64,000 bases of DNA from an uncultured Pelagimonas sp. (GTDB lineage: Bacteria > Pseudomonadota > Alphaproteobacteria > Rhodobacterales > Rhodobacteraceae), in the NCBI GenBank assembly GCA_947499735.1, contig CANMPP010000005.1, positions 151,389-215,388 of the forward strand, in the 5' to 3' direction. The stretch's first letter is position 1; every line of letters begins with the position of its first letter. The translations under genes and the position numbers were made by a program. The notes beneath the pieces are model-generated. The model was not told where the DNA came from. It was given only the letters and a program-made list of their open reading frames with translations, and did not search any database. Positions 1 to 8,834 of this stretch are shown here, piece by piece.

Positions 1-640
1 CGGCCGTTGTGCCACGCGACCCGGTGGACCCTGCGATCAAGACCGGGTGTTTGGGAGGGTTCGTTTCCCAATCAAGCAAGCGCATCTGCAACGCCATGCG
101 TGCAAAGGCTTCTTTATCGGGTGCCTGATCTGATCCGACAAACCCTTTTGCGATGGTCAAGAACTGCAATGCGCGCTGCCAATAGCCTGATGCATCAGAG
201 ACATCCAGCGCTGCGACGGTTTCAAAAGGGACATCTTCACCGGACATTTCGTCGATCAGATTGGCCAGACTATCGGCCAGATCGAATTGCGCGCTCTTGG
301 GTGCCAGATCTGGTTGGGCGTCGATCAATTTACCGACCAAACCCACCAGTTCCAACCGGCGCTGCAATGGCGCAACAGGTTGGGGTAGGCGCGTGCGGCT
401 TAGCGGGTCTGTCAAATCGCCAATCAGTTTGATGTTGGGCAAAAATCCGGGCGGGCCCGCATCAAACAACATACGCATGCGGCGCATCATGCGCCCTGTG
501 GTCACGTATAGTTCGACCTGGGCTATTGCTTCGGGGGGCTCATTTTGTAGCCGATCCCGCATGCCCTGTATCAGGGCGGCACAAAAATCTGCACCGGGGG
601 GCAGGGCGAATAGGCGTGGGGTTGGGTTAGGATCAAACAT
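1..640 (-). CDS. addB: AddB, double-strand break repair nuclease/helicase subunit (N-terminal part, runs off the window)
   Basis: AddB is the partner of AddA in the alphaproteobacterial AddAB helicase-nuclease that resects double-strand breaks for RecA recombination in the cytoplasm. About 213 N-terminal codons are present. I translated them from the reverse strand: the protein begins MFDPNPTPRLFALPPGADF, has the segment LYVTTGRMMRRMR near residue 45, and near the window edge shows the AddB-typical VLIAGSTGSRGTTA. The ATG at 640 overlaps the 3' end of murU by 8 nt, so translation is probably coupled. AddB proteins are about 950-1000 residues, so roughly three quarters lies outside. Family call is confident from the motif and from the known order tsaE-amgK-murU-addB-addA in Rhodobacterales. 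Confidence 0.88.
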   Translation of the reverse strand, partial: MFDPNPTPRLFALPPGADFCAALIQGMRDRLQNEPPEAIAQVELYVTTGRMMRRMRMLFDAGPPGFLPNIKLIGDLTDPLSRTRLPQPVAPLQRRLELVGLVGKLIDAQPDLAPKSAQFDLADSLANLIDEMSGEDVPFETVAALDVSDASGYWQRALQFLTIAKGFVGSDQAPDKEAFARMALQMRLLDWETNPPKHPVLIAGSTGSRGTTA

Positions 641-1316
641 GCGTGTTTAGCAGGTTCTCGGCCAAATCAATCCCGTCAGGATGGCCAACATCGCACCAAT
701 GGCCGGGATATTCCACGCCGAACAAACCGCCCCGTTTGGATGCGTTGTTCCACAAGGTGTTAAGCGAAAAAACGGTTTCTGTGATGTCTGATAGCCCGTC
801 AGTTCGTGTGATTTGGGCCCCGATATAACACATATCGCCTTTTCGGATCAGTTGGTTGTCGTTGGCAAACGTGAAATCGCCTCCGCCTTTGCGGCCCACC
901 GCGCGGGTCATTGGTACGCATAGCAACAAGCATTCCATATGATCCCGCCATGCGGCGCGTAGAACGTCAAACGGGTTCGGTCCTTGTAGGATCGCGTCTG
1001 AATTTAACGTAAAAACAGGGTTGGCGTTTAACAAGGGCAAGGCCTTGACCAACCCACCGCCGGTATCAAGCAGGTCATCTTCATGCGAGACGGTGACATC
1101 CCGCCCTATGAGATGTTCATCGATCTGCTCGGCCAAATAATGGGTGTTGATCACACGCGTGCTGATGCCTTGCGTCATGTCCAGCGCATGATCCAGCAGC
1201 GGCTTTCCCGCAACTGGTATCATGGGTTTTGGGCAATTTTCCGTCAGACTGCCCATACGCGTACCACGACCCGCCGCAAAAACCATGACGGCAGAAATAT
1301 TTGATGCTGTCGTCAT
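633..1316 (-). CDS. murU: MurU-like N-acetylmuramate-1-phosphate uridylyltransferase
   Basis: Nucleotidyltransferase of 227 residues that in the cell-wall recycling route joins MurNAc-1-phosphate to UTP, giving UDP-MurNAc without de novo synthesis. The sugar-nucleotidyltransferase signature is visible: AAGRGTRMGSLT at residues 14-25, KPM at 30-32, and LNSDAI in the metal-binding region. The start chosen is the ATG at 1316, because it overlaps the amgK stop as ATGA. A longer in-frame reading begins 38 codons upstream but has no support. The neighbouring kinase gene amgK supplies its substrate. The 3' end overlaps addB by 8 nt. The assignment as MurU rather than a generic sugar-1-P transferase rests on this pairing. 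Confidence 0.86.
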   Translation of the reverse strand: MTTASNISAVMVFAAGRGTRMGSLTENCPKPMIPVAGKPLLDHALDMTQGISTRVINTHYLAEQIDEHLIGRDVTVSHEDDLLDTGGGLVKALPLLNANPVFTLNSDAILQGPNPFDVLRAAWRDHMECLLLCVPMTRAVGRKGGGDFTFANDNQLIRKGDMCYIGAQITRTDGLSDITETVFSLNTLWNNASKRGGLFGVEYPGHWCDVGHPDGIDLAENLLNTHV

Positions 1317-2278
1317 ATGTTGCGCAATCTTTCTAGATAGTCCGGGTCGGGATGGGGCAGGATGGTATCGAGTTCCGACTTCAGGCGCTCCAACGCAGGA
1401 TGGGCCAAGCAGGTCTGTAAATAACCCCATGTTCTGGGAATGAAATCGATATAATGGGTTTTGCCAAATTGCGCGGAAAGGCGGGCGAACACGCCCAAGA
1501 TCCGCAAATGTCTTTGCGCCCCAAGTATGGCCATGGACCGTTCTAGCGCAGCTGGGTCACAGCTGGTCTCGGATACGTAATAGGCAATCAAAGCATTTTG
1601 CGTATCGGGTGACACATCTCTGCGTGCATCTTGCAAAAGAGAAACAAGATCATAGGCGGGGTGACCCTGCCATGCGTCTTGGAAATCCAACAGCCCAGCT
1701 CGGGCAACGCCGTCTCTGTCAGGCAGCCACAGAATGTTTTCTGCGTGATAGTCGCGTAAAACAGTCACGTTGGTTTCTGGTGCATATTGGGTGAGGTGCG
1801 TTTCAAACAGATCGATTATGCTGTTGCGTTGGTCGATGGCCAGTTCTTGCCCCGCCATATAATGATCAAAAGCCGGAGCAATCAGGTCTGCCAAATAGTC
1901 TGGCGCCGCGATTGGTAAATCTGGGGCAGGTGGGCTGCGCCGCAATGTCACCAAAACATCAATAGCTGCGCGATAAAGGCGAAATTCGCTGGCACTGTAA
2001 TGGGTTAAACGGGCCAGTAGACCATCGCCCAGATCTTCAAGCAGCATCAAGCCAATGTCGTTGTCTTGTGCGTAAATTTCAGGAGCGCTGAGACCTAGCC
2101 CGATTAGATAGCGCGCCATTCGCGCGAATTGATCCATTTGTCCGGCGGGATCGGACATGAGAATTGCCGTTTTGCCATCACTTTTTGTGAGACGTTTATA
2201 AGATCGCGCGGACGCGTCTCCGGCCAGATCGGATTGGTCCGCATCAGACCAGCCTGCTTTACTCAAAAACGCGTTCAC
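1313..2278 (-). CDS. amgK: AmgK-like N-acetylmuramate/N-acetylglucosamine anomeric kinase (APH fold)
   Basis: Kinase of 321 residues in the aminoglycoside-phosphotransferase fold. In the MurNAc recycling route AmgK phosphorylates the anomeric hydroxyl of MurNAc or GlcNAc, feeding MurU. Visible motifs are the Brenner-type catalytic segment RDYHAEN at residues 175-181 and the metal-binding LDFQD at 197-201; ILMSDPAG near residues 39-46 lies in the N-lobe. Start ATG at 2278 overlaps the tsaE stop by 4 nt (ATGA), and its own stop overlaps murU in the same way. Many such proteins are labelled aminoglycoside phosphotransferase. The adjacency with murU argues for wall recycling rather than drug resistance. 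Confidence 0.86.
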   Translation of the reverse strand: MNAFLSKAGWSDADQSDLAGDASARSYKRLTKSDGKTAILMSDPAGQMDQFARMARYLIGLGLSAPEIYAQDNDIGLMLLEDLGDGLLARLTHYSASEFRLYRAAIDVLVTLRRSPPAPDLPIAAPDYLADLIAPAFDHYMAGQELAIDQRNSIIDLFETHLTQYAPETNVTVLRDYHAENILWLPDRDGVARAGLLDFQDAWQGHPAYDLVSLLQDARRDVSPDTQNALIAYYVSETSCDPAALERSMAILGAQRHLRILGVFARLSAQFGKTHYIDFIPRTWGYLQTCLAHPALERLKSELDTILPHPDPDYLERLRNI

Positions 2279-2769
2279 ACCAAATCCTTAATGCGCTGTG
2301 TCCAGCTGTCATTTTTCCAAGCTATATCAACTTGTCTATGGGTCTCCTCAACGCTGCTGTCAAAACCTGTCTGAGGGGGTGGCGCCGAGAATTTCATGAA
2401 AAGTGCGGTGTCAGGGATCAAATCGCCCAATCTGTCGGGCCATTCTACCAAACAAATTGCGGTTTCGAATGCATCTAATAGGCCCAGTTCCACACATTGA
2501 TCGGGTTCTGACAGACGGTAAAGATCGCTGTGCCAAATTTCGCCCGCTCGCGTGTCGTAGACCTGGACCAAGGTGAACGACGGCGATGGCACATCTTCGG
2601 GCGCATCCTGCAAGGATTGGATCAAAGCGCGGGCAAACAGGGTTTTTCCAGCCCCGATTTCTCCGCTTAGCAAGATCACATCGCCGACCCTTAAGCGTGA
2701 TCCGAGGTTTTCTGCCAATTTGGATGTTTCTATTGGAGAGTTTAGGTCAAAACGAAGCGTCTGGGTCAT
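2275..2769 (-). CDS. tsaE: TsaE, tRNA t6A37 biosynthesis ATPase
   Basis: Small P-loop ATPase of 164 residues that works with TsaB, TsaC and TsaD to make threonylcarbamoyl-adenosine at position 37 of ANN-decoding tRNAs. The Walker A motif GEIGAGKT lies at residues 36-43, followed by the family-typical SPSFTLVQVY and the SDLYRL segment. Length fits TsaE (about 150-165). The ATG at 2769 begins the overlapping run tsaE-amgK-murU-addB. The Shine-Dalgarno sequence is weak (TAGGCGC). tsaE beside amgK/murU is a usual alphaproteobacterial arrangement. Confidence 0.93.
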   Translation of the reverse strand: MTQTLRFDLNSPIETSKLAENLGSRLRVGDVILLSGEIGAGKTLFARALIQSLQDAPEDVPSPSFTLVQVYDTRAGEIWHSDLYRLSEPDQCVELGLLDAFETAICLVEWPDRLGDLIPDTALFMKFSAPPPQTGFDSSVEETHRQVDIAWKNDSWTQRIKDLV

Positions 2770-2840
2770 GCGCCTAGAATACGCGTGGACGTCATAAGCT
2801 CAAGAGGCATCAAGACGCCTCGCGCCTCTAAATCGCTTTG

Positions 2841-4364
2841 TTAGTTTATTGGAATGACTTTTGACAGGTAGGGCTTTGCGTCTAACCTAGGTGAAACATC
2901 TTCGACCTGAAATCGGATCAATGTAGATCCGGCCGCCACAGGTTCAATTTTGCAGGAAATGTGATTCCCGTTGTGGCGCACCAAAATGGCATCCCAAGCA
3001 GCGCGATCCTTCAATTGCGTGACATATTCGCGAAGTTCTGGCCAAATTGGATTGGGTTCACATTCACCGGCCCAAAGCAGCGTTGCATCTGTGATATTTG
3101 TTTCGGAAAACGCGCTGTCATCCTCGAATGACCACATGGAGCGATAGGCTGTATTGCATAGGGTCATGACGCCGAGCTGTGAAAAGACTGCGACCGCTTC
3201 GTCCAATGTGTCCATAACGGAACGGCTTAGCTCAAGTTCAGACCGGAACCGGCGTGTTAATGAAATTTCCGCGCTGATGTCTTCAATCAGAAAGGCGACT
3301 GCGCCATCTGGATGTGGGCGGCCCGTGATTTTATACGTCAAACCAGACGGTAGGTTCCATGTTTCGCTGTAGCGGTCGTTTTTTGCGGCGGCGATGACAT
3401 CTGCCAACTGCGCGCGCCATGTTTGATAATCCTTTGGTTCTGGGATCATCCGATTTTCACGTAGGTGATCAAAGAAGCTAAGCAAATTCGGGCGGGCGCT
3501 CAGGAATTCTGATGGTAGATTGGTTAGATCTACCAATGCAGGGTTGAACAGGACCAGCTGACGATTTCGATCAAACACAGCCAGACCAATAGGAAGATGT
3601 GCAAAGGTCTTTGTCAGGGTTTGAATGAAGTTGCGTTGTGCAATTTCAGCTTCGATCAATGCATCAATCTTCTTGGCAAAGAACAGTACATTCCCTGATT
3701 TATCCGGCGTGGAAAACACTTCGAACCAACGGGTTATTTCACCCTGTTCTACGCAGGCACGTGCGCTGTGCGTGGCGGTATATTGAATTTTGGACAAGCT
3801 GAACGGTTTGAACGTTTCAGGGCTATGACCGAATTCATGGCACAGCTGCTGGTAAGGCGCATTATACCAAGTAACTGCGCCGTCTTCATTGCAGCGAAAG
3901 GCAGGGTCTGGCATCGCCTCCAAAACGCTTTTGTAGGAATGGTGTTCATTCGCGCTGGATAGCAGTCGATGCGCCAAAGCGGGGGACATTTCGCGGAGCT
4001 TCAAGTTAAGTCTTGTGGTTTTCCCATTGGCTTCAAGGGATAGCTCAGAATTCGAATTGTCGATCGCGTTAAAATATTGATTGGTGTCAGGTAGAACTGC
4101 CGGCAGGTTTGGAAACCGCGATATCAGGATATCACGCAGAAAAGACCAGCTTGCTCCTACCAGATCCGGGCCTTCATAAAGTTCTGATGCATCTTCACTG
4201 AAATCAACGACCATCCCATCCCTAAGCAGGATGGAGGTGCCAGAAGGGCGGATGTTCGAATTGTAGCTTCTGGGCACTTTGGCTACTTTTCGTGGGCTGA
4301 AAAAGACGAAAAAGATCGTAGCTCCAGCCACCAAAGTGCAAAAAATCATAACTGATGTTTGCAC
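2841..4364 (-). CDS. Membrane-anchored PAS-domain protein, candidate DivL-type regulator without kinase domains
   Basis: A 507-residue protein with one N-terminal membrane segment (about residues 5-23) and several PAS-like modules (about 140-240, 250-360, 370-490, including LPIGLAVFDRNRQLVLFNPA). No HisKA H-box, HATPase or GGDEF is visible, so it cannot be a complete histidine kinase. Rhodobacter capsulatus has a PAS-domain DivL protein acting upstream of CtrA. The domain make-up and the position beside tsaE make this a candidate equivalent, but that is inference. The start is probably the GTG at 4364, with AGGA 9 nt upstream; an ATG at 4349 is the alternative. It lies 71 nt upstream of tsaE on the same strand and could share a transcript. 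Confidence 0.7.
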   Translation of the reverse strand: MQTSVMIFCTLVAGATIFFVFFSPRKVAKVPRSYNSNIRPSGTSILLRDGMVVDFSEDASELYEGPDLVGASWSFLRDILISRFPNLPAVLPDTNQYFNAIDNSNSELSLEANGKTTRLNLKLREMSPALAHRLLSSANEHHSYKSVLEAMPDPAFRCNEDGAVTWYNAPYQQLCHEFGHSPETFKPFSLSKIQYTATHSARACVEQGEITRWFEVFSTPDKSGNVLFFAKKIDALIEAEIAQRNFIQTLTKTFAHLPIGLAVFDRNRQLVLFNPALVDLTNLPSEFLSARPNLLSFFDHLRENRMIPEPKDYQTWRAQLADVIAAAKNDRYSETWNLPSGLTYKITGRPHPDGAVAFLIEDISAEISLTRRFRSELELSRSVMDTLDEAVAVFSQLGVMTLCNTAYRSMWSFEDDSAFSETNITDATLLWAGECEPNPIWPELREYVTQLKDRAAWDAILVRHNGNHISCKIEPVAAGSTLIRFQVEDVSPRLDAKPYLSKVIPIN

Positions 4365-4652
4365 GTTTTTGTTCCTACTGACTGCGCATCGGGTTATACG
4401 ATGAAAATTGAATTAATGTTAAGGTTGCGCTTTTTCGGGTTCACTCGTGTAACGATACTACTGAAAGTTGAATAGCCAAGAGGCTTTTTCAAAAAACTGC
4501 AAAAAAAAATATTTTTGGCCCAAAAACTCCACAATCCAGAGTTTCTCAAACCTTATTCAAAAGAAAAATGAAATAGAGAGAATATACTGTAGAGATCACT
4601 CTGTTATACTTGGGCTGAATTGGGGTGCATTTGTTTTCAAATATTGCAAAAA
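4365..4652. other. AT-rich intergenic region between the PAS gene and regB
   Basis: This 288-nt gap is clearly richer in A and T than its surroundings, with a run of nine A near 4501-4509 followed by TATTTTT. A reading frame of about 60 codons on the plus strand (4468-4656) starts with TTG, has no ribosome site and runs into regB, so I do not call it a gene. The gap should hold the regB 3' end and the promoter of the PAS gene. A small RNA is possible but nothing specific is recognised. Confidence 0.4.
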
Positions 4653-6071
4653 TTAGGGTGACTTTAATTTGGAATTTTCACCCAGCGCTTCACGACCTTC
4701 GCTGTTGGCAATAGTTATCTGTGACACGGGCCAAATGACTTCGACAATTGCGCCCTTTTGAGACGCAGTGGAATGATCCGAAGGCACAGCTGGCGCACCG
4801 TTTGCGAAACTGAGTTGTGCTCCGCTGCGTTCTAGAAGCGTTTTGGCAATAAATAGGCCCAGACCCATTCCTTCATATTCTCCCCTGTCGGGGTTTGGTG
4901 TGTCTTGTCGGCGACCTGCAACAAAGGGATCACCAATGCGGCCGATAAGATGCGGGGGAAAGCCTGGTCCGTCATCTATAATGCGAATTGTGATGTCTTT
5001 GTCTGTCCATCTCGCGTCAAACCATACGGTTCCATCTGCGAAGTCTACAGCATTTTGAACCAGATTTCGCAATCCGTGAATGATTTCCGGTTTGCGGATA
5101 ATATTGGGCTGCGTTTGGGAACCACCTGCTTTTGCGGCATATGTCATTTCAATGTCGATGCCACGCCCCTGATGCGGATCGGATACTTCTGTCATTACAG
5201 CCTGAATAGGGGCGGTGTGCATATGCTTGTCGTCTTTTCCAATCTGACCCATGGATCGCAAAATATCCCGACACCGATCCGTTTGTTCCCGGATCAGACG
5301 CACGTCGTCTTGTAGATCGGGTCGATCCTGCAAATCGTCCAGCAATTCTGATGAGGTCAGTTTGATGGTTGCAAGCGGTGTCCCCAATTCATGCGCCGCG
5401 GCGGCAACAACGCCGCCCAAATCATTCAGTTTCTGGGTGCGGGCCAAGGCCATTTGCGTCGCTGCCAACGCGTCTGACATCGAATGCATTTCGCGGGTGA
5501 CGCGTCGTGTTGATAGGGACGTAAATCCCAAGGCAATCGTAATGGCCAGCCATTCCCCGAATATGAAAATATTTGGCAGCGCCAATATTTCGCCAGATTG
5601 AGTTCTTAGCGGCAAATGCGAAAAGGCGAGAATGGTGATAATGACAAAGGTCGCTCCGCCCACGATCAATGCAGAGGACAAGTGTAAAACGGTTGCCGAG
5701 ACAATGACCGGTCCCATCACCAAAATTGCGAACGGGTTGTTCAATCCGCCGGTCAGAAACAGCAAGAATGACAGTTGCAGAAGGTCAAATATGACCATGA
5801 ACAGGTTTTCGTGTTCACGAAGTCTTGTATTTTCAGGATAGACGCGATGCGTCACGAGGTTACCGGTGATGGAAACACCAATGGCAAAAACGCATGGCCC
5901 GACGGGTAGCTCTAATTGATAGAACAACTGTCCGCCAACAAGGGCAGAGATTTGCCCGCAAATCGCAACCCATCGCAAAAGGATGATTGTCCTTAAGCGG
6001 ATCCAATTGCTGCGTTGTGTATCGCTGCGCAAACCAAGTGATGCCTGCGGTGTTTCGTCATATCGTACCAT
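4653..6071 (-). CDS. regB: RegB/PrrB redox-sensing histidine kinase
   Basis: Global redox sensor kinase of 472 residues in the inner membrane; it phosphorylates RegA when the respiratory chain is reduced. Six membrane segments fill residues 25-190. The quinone-binding heptapeptide GGLNNPF is at 108-114. The H-box AHELGTPLATIKL carries the phosphorylated His227, and the redox-active Cys of the family is present as Cys267 in TDRCRDILR. The ATP-binding domain shows DDGPGFP and GMGLGLFIAKTLL. The gene diverges from senC across only 71 nt, as in other Rhodobacterales, so promoters there are likely shared and RegA-controlled. The start ATG at 6071 lacks a good ribosome site. Confidence 0.95.
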   Translation of the reverse strand: MVRYDETPQASLGLRSDTQRSNWIRLRTIILLRWVAICGQISALVGGQLFYQLELPVGPCVFAIGVSITGNLVTHRVYPENTRLREHENLFMVIFDLLQLSFLLFLTGGLNNPFAILVMGPVIVSATVLHLSSALIVGGATFVIITILAFSHLPLRTQSGEILALPNIFIFGEWLAITIALGFTSLSTRRVTREMHSMSDALAATQMALARTQKLNDLGGVVAAAAHELGTPLATIKLTSSELLDDLQDRPDLQDDVRLIREQTDRCRDILRSMGQIGKDDKHMHTAPIQAVMTEVSDPHQGRGIDIEMTYAAKAGGSQTQPNIIRKPEIIHGLRNLVQNAVDFADGTVWFDARWTDKDITIRIIDDGPGFPPHLIGRIGDPFVAGRRQDTPNPDRGEYEGMGLGLFIAKTLLERSGAQLSFANGAPAVPSDHSTASQKGAIVEVIWPVSQITIANSEGREALGENSKLKSP

Positions 6072-6142
6072 GACTTATAATGTAGGAGGTTCTGACCCAT
6101 GCCTGCAATGTCCAACTGGTCTCAAATAAGGAGAAGCCGACG

Positions 6143-6775
6143 ATGAAACCTATCCAAGCTGCGCTGGGCGCTTTGGCTGTGATTGTGATTGGGTTAGGTG
6201 TGACGGCGTATTTCGTGATGCGACCGGGGGCTGATATGGCGGATCTGTTTGCGCAGTGCCGCGAAAGCCAGATTGCCGGGGGCGCGGATCAGATTGGCGG
6301 GCCGTTTACATTGATCAACACTGCGGGTGAAACCGTAACGGATCAGGATGTATTTACGAAACCAAGCATCCTCTATTTTGGCTATACGCTATGCCCCGAT
6401 ATCTGCCCGGCTGACAGTTACCGAAATGCTTTAGCGGTTGATGCGCTGGACATGCAGGGGATTGACGCAAACCCGGTGTTTATTTCAATTGACCCCGATC
6501 GGGATACACCGGAGGTCGTTGCGGATTTCATTGGAAATTTGCATGAGAAATATATTGGCCTGACCGGCAGCGACGAACAGGTTGCGGACGCATCGAAAGC
6601 CTACAAAACCTTCTATCGTGCCCATGATAAATCCGATGAATATTATCTTGTAGACCATTCGACCTTTACCTACCTGGTTTTGCCGGAACATGGGTTCGTC
6701 GAATATTTCCGCCGGGATGTCAGCCCCGAAGCAATGGCAGAGCGCACAGCGTGCTTTGTTGAGGCTGCGTCGTAA
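6143..6775 (+). CDS. senC: SenC/PrrC, SCO1-family copper chaperone for cytochrome oxidase
   Basis: Membrane-anchored periplasmic thioredoxin-fold protein of 210 residues that helps deliver copper to cytochrome c oxidase and has been linked to RegBA signalling. One N-terminal membrane anchor (about residues 7-27) is followed by the copper site: Cys84 and Cys88 in YTLCPDICPA, and His172 in LVDHSTF. All three ligands of the SCO family are present, so the protein should bind copper. AAGGAG stands 7-8 nt before the ATG. It is divergent from regB and precedes regA by 166 nt. Confidence 0.94.
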   Translation: MKPIQAALGALAVIVIGLGVTAYFVMRPGADMADLFAQCRESQIAGGADQIGGPFTLINTAGETVTDQDVFTKPSILYFGYTLCPDICPADSYRNALAVDALDMQGIDANPVFISIDPDRDTPEVVADFIGNLHEKYIGLTGSDEQVADASKAYKTFYRAHDKSDEYYLVDHSTFTYLVLPEHGFVEYFRRDVSPEAMAERTACFVEAAS

Positions 6776-6941
6776 AACCGCAGCTTTTGGCACCTACAGT
6801 GTTTGACGCTTAGATGCGGGAAATGTTATTTTCCCTGCACACCGGCAAGGCGTTGAATACGCGATGTATCAGATCGTTTTCTATCTTTCACGCTGATCAT
6901 GCAGGTCGCATGGCGCTGCCCCTTTGGTAGGAGACGCAATC

Positions 6942-7496
6942 ATGGCAGAGACGAATGCATTGGATCTGGGCGAGGATCCGTCTTTGTTGCTGGTCGATGA
7001 TGACGAACCATTTCTGAAACGTCTTGCAAAGGCGATGGAAAAGCGGGGGTTTTCTGTGGAAACCGCCGGTTCCGTTGCTGCCGGTCGCGCGATAGCGACG
7101 GCGCGGCCACCGGCCTATGCGGTGGTGGATCTAAGGCTTCAGGATGGAAATGGGTTGGATGTGGTCGAAACGCTTCGTGCCAAACGCCCCGACAGCCAAA
7201 TTGTGGTTCTCACCGGATATGGCGCTATTGCAACCGCTGTGGCCGCGGTCAAAATCGGAGCCACTGATTATTTGTCCAAACCGGCGGATGCCACGGATAT
7301 CACCAATGCCCTGCTTGCTGCGCGTGGTGAATTGCCGCCGCCGCCAGAAAACCCGATGAGCGCCGATAGGGTGCGTTGGGAACATATCCAGCGGATTTAT
7401 GAATTGTGCGACCGCAACGTGTCAGAAACCGCGCGCCGATTGAACATGCATCGCAGGACATTGCAGCGGATCTTGGCAAAACGCAGTCCGCGCTAA
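6942..7496 (+). CDS. regA: RegA/PrrA redox response regulator
   Basis: Response regulator of 184 residues that partners RegB and controls photosynthesis, respiration, carbon and nitrogen fixation genes in this order. The receiver domain has acidic residues DD at 20-21, phospho-acceptor Asp63 in VVDLRLQDGNG and Lys113 in LSKPAD. A proline linker (LPPPPENP) leads to the Fis-type helix-turn-helix, NVSETARRLNMHRRTLQRIL at 159-178, which is almost invariant in the family. I start at the ATG at 6942, with TAGGAG 7 nt upstream; an in-frame TTG at 6924 would place the ribosome site inside the gene. No hvrA-like gene follows. Confidence 0.95.
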   Translation: MAETNALDLGEDPSLLLVDDDEPFLKRLAKAMEKRGFSVETAGSVAAGRAIATARPPAYAVVDLRLQDGNGLDVVETLRAKRPDSQIVVLTGYGAIATAVAAVKIGATDYLSKPADATDITNALLAARGELPPPPENPMSADRVRWEHIQRIYELCDRNVSETARRLNMHRRTLQRILAKRSPR

Positions 7497-7611
7497 TCGT
7501 CGCGCCCGGGAACGTTAGGATTGCTAGAGAAGAGGGCGATATCGTCCGCCCCGACCGTGACATAAGCAATCAAGGTTTCACCCCTTTGCATAAATATACC
7601 CGGACAAAAAA

Positions 7612-7645
7612 GTGAGCCAGACTTTTGATCCAAAAGCCTGACTCA
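7612..7645. terminator. Bidirectional terminator-like stem-loop after regA
   Basis: An imperfect inverted repeat, GTGAGCCAGACTTTTG paired with CAAAAGCCTGACTCAT around a short loop, lies between the convergent regA and the metallo-hydrolase gene. It is followed by ATATTTTC on the plus strand and preceded by an A-run that reads as U on the minus strand, so it can serve both genes. Confidence 0.6.
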
Positions 7646-7666
7646 TATTTTCAAAACGAATAGGAT

Positions 7667-8596
7667 TTAGCCCATCAGCAGCTGATAGGTGTGCGGGACA
7701 AAGTGGAACCCATCACCGCGTGTTTCCACATATCCAACACCTGGGAATGGCATGTGGTATCCAACGAATGGAACATTATCCGCGGCCAACATGGATAGGA
7801 TTTTGCGGCGTGTTGCAGCAGCCGCAGCTTTATCCGCATCAAACCGGACTTCCCAATCAGGATGGGCCAAAGACCAGACATAGTGGTTGGCAAAATCGGC
7901 ACCCAGGAACAATTGCTGTCCGTCGCTTTCCAGCATGTACCCCATATGACCAGGTGTGTGACCTGCTGCATCGATGCTGGTTACGCCACTGGTGACATCT
8001 GCGCCGGCATCAAGGAAAGACATTTTTTCCGCCAGCGGGCGAACTTTGCCTTCAAAGCCTTCATTCTCTGCTTTGGCCCAGAAATCAAATTCTGCTTGGC
8101 CCGTGATATAGGCTGCATTGGCAAAGCTTTCCGTGGATCCTTCCATCAAACCGCCAATGTGGTCGCCATGCATGTGCGTCAGGACAACATGTGTGACGTC
8201 CTCTGGCGCATAACCAGCTGCTTTTACAGCGCCTTGAATGCCAGCCTGATTGAGACCTGTATCAAACAAGATCAACTCGGAACCCGTGTTGACGAGTGTC
8301 GGTGTGAAGAAAAACTGCGCTTTGTCCGTTGGCAGATGTGCAGCAGCAGAGGCGGCAGCAAATTCTTCCTCGCTGACATTCATGCCGAAAATACCCTGTG
8401 GGCCTTCAACGGTACGGGTGCCAACCAGCAATGTTGAAACCTCAAACGCGCCCACTTTCAATCGATTGGCACGTGGCACCTGAGGGCCTTCTTGCTGCGC
8501 AACCTGCGCGCGGGAAACGGAACCTGTTGCAATAAAAGGTGCTGCGACGGCAGATGTCAGCGCGGCACGGCGAGTCATTGTAAATTTTGCGGTCAT
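7667..8596 (-). CDS. Tat-exported MBL-fold metallo-hydrolase
   Basis: Metallo-beta-lactamase-fold hydrolase of 309 residues. The N-terminus has a twin-arginine signal, MTRRAALTSA at residues 7-16, with a likely cleavage after SRA near residue 30, so it should act folded in the periplasm. The metal motif HMHGDH is at 141-146, with later ligands in DAAGHTPGHMGY and GADFANHY. The clear GGAGG stands 7 nt before the ATG. Substrate is unknown; relatives include lactonase- and quorum-quenching-like enzymes, and I do not assign one. It is convergent with regA and divergent from gltX. Confidence 0.85.
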   Translation of the reverse strand: MTAKFTMTRRAALTSAVAAPFIATGSVSRAQVAQQEGPQVPRANRLKVGAFEVSTLLVGTRTVEGPQGIFGMNVSEEEFAAASAAAHLPTDKAQFFFTPTLVNTGSELILFDTGLNQAGIQGAVKAAGYAPEDVTHVVLTHMHGDHIGGLMEGSTESFANAAYITGQAEFDFWAKAENEGFEGKVRPLAEKMSFLDAGADVTSGVTSIDAAGHTPGHMGYMLESDGQQLFLGADFANHYVWSLAHPDWEVRFDADKAAAAATRRKILSMLAADNVPFVGYHMPFPGVGYVETRGDGFHFVPHTYQLLMG

Positions 8597-8834
8597 AGAC
8601 CCCTCCTTGTTGACTGGTGCTAATTCTTACGATGATTCTCAGGAATTGGATCATAGTTTCACATCAAAGTGATTGAATTTGCGAAACGAATGCCTGACCC
8701 AAAGGAATGATGCAGGCCTTTGGTCTTCGGATTTTAGAAACACAGCGTTGATAAAGCTGCGGACCTAGACAAAATCGCCCGTTTGTGAGATGCGAACGCC
8801 TTGAATTGCACGCCGCCCTTATTGGAGCCCCGCT

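Noticed and set aside
1313..2278. Aminoglycoside resistance phosphotransferase
   Set aside because: The APH fold is shared, but the overlap with a MurU-type transferase gene points to MurNAc recycling.
4468..4656. 62-codon plus-strand frame between the PAS gene and regB
   Set aside because: TTG start without ribosome site, low-complexity Lys/Asn composition due to AT-rich DNA, and it runs into the regB stop.
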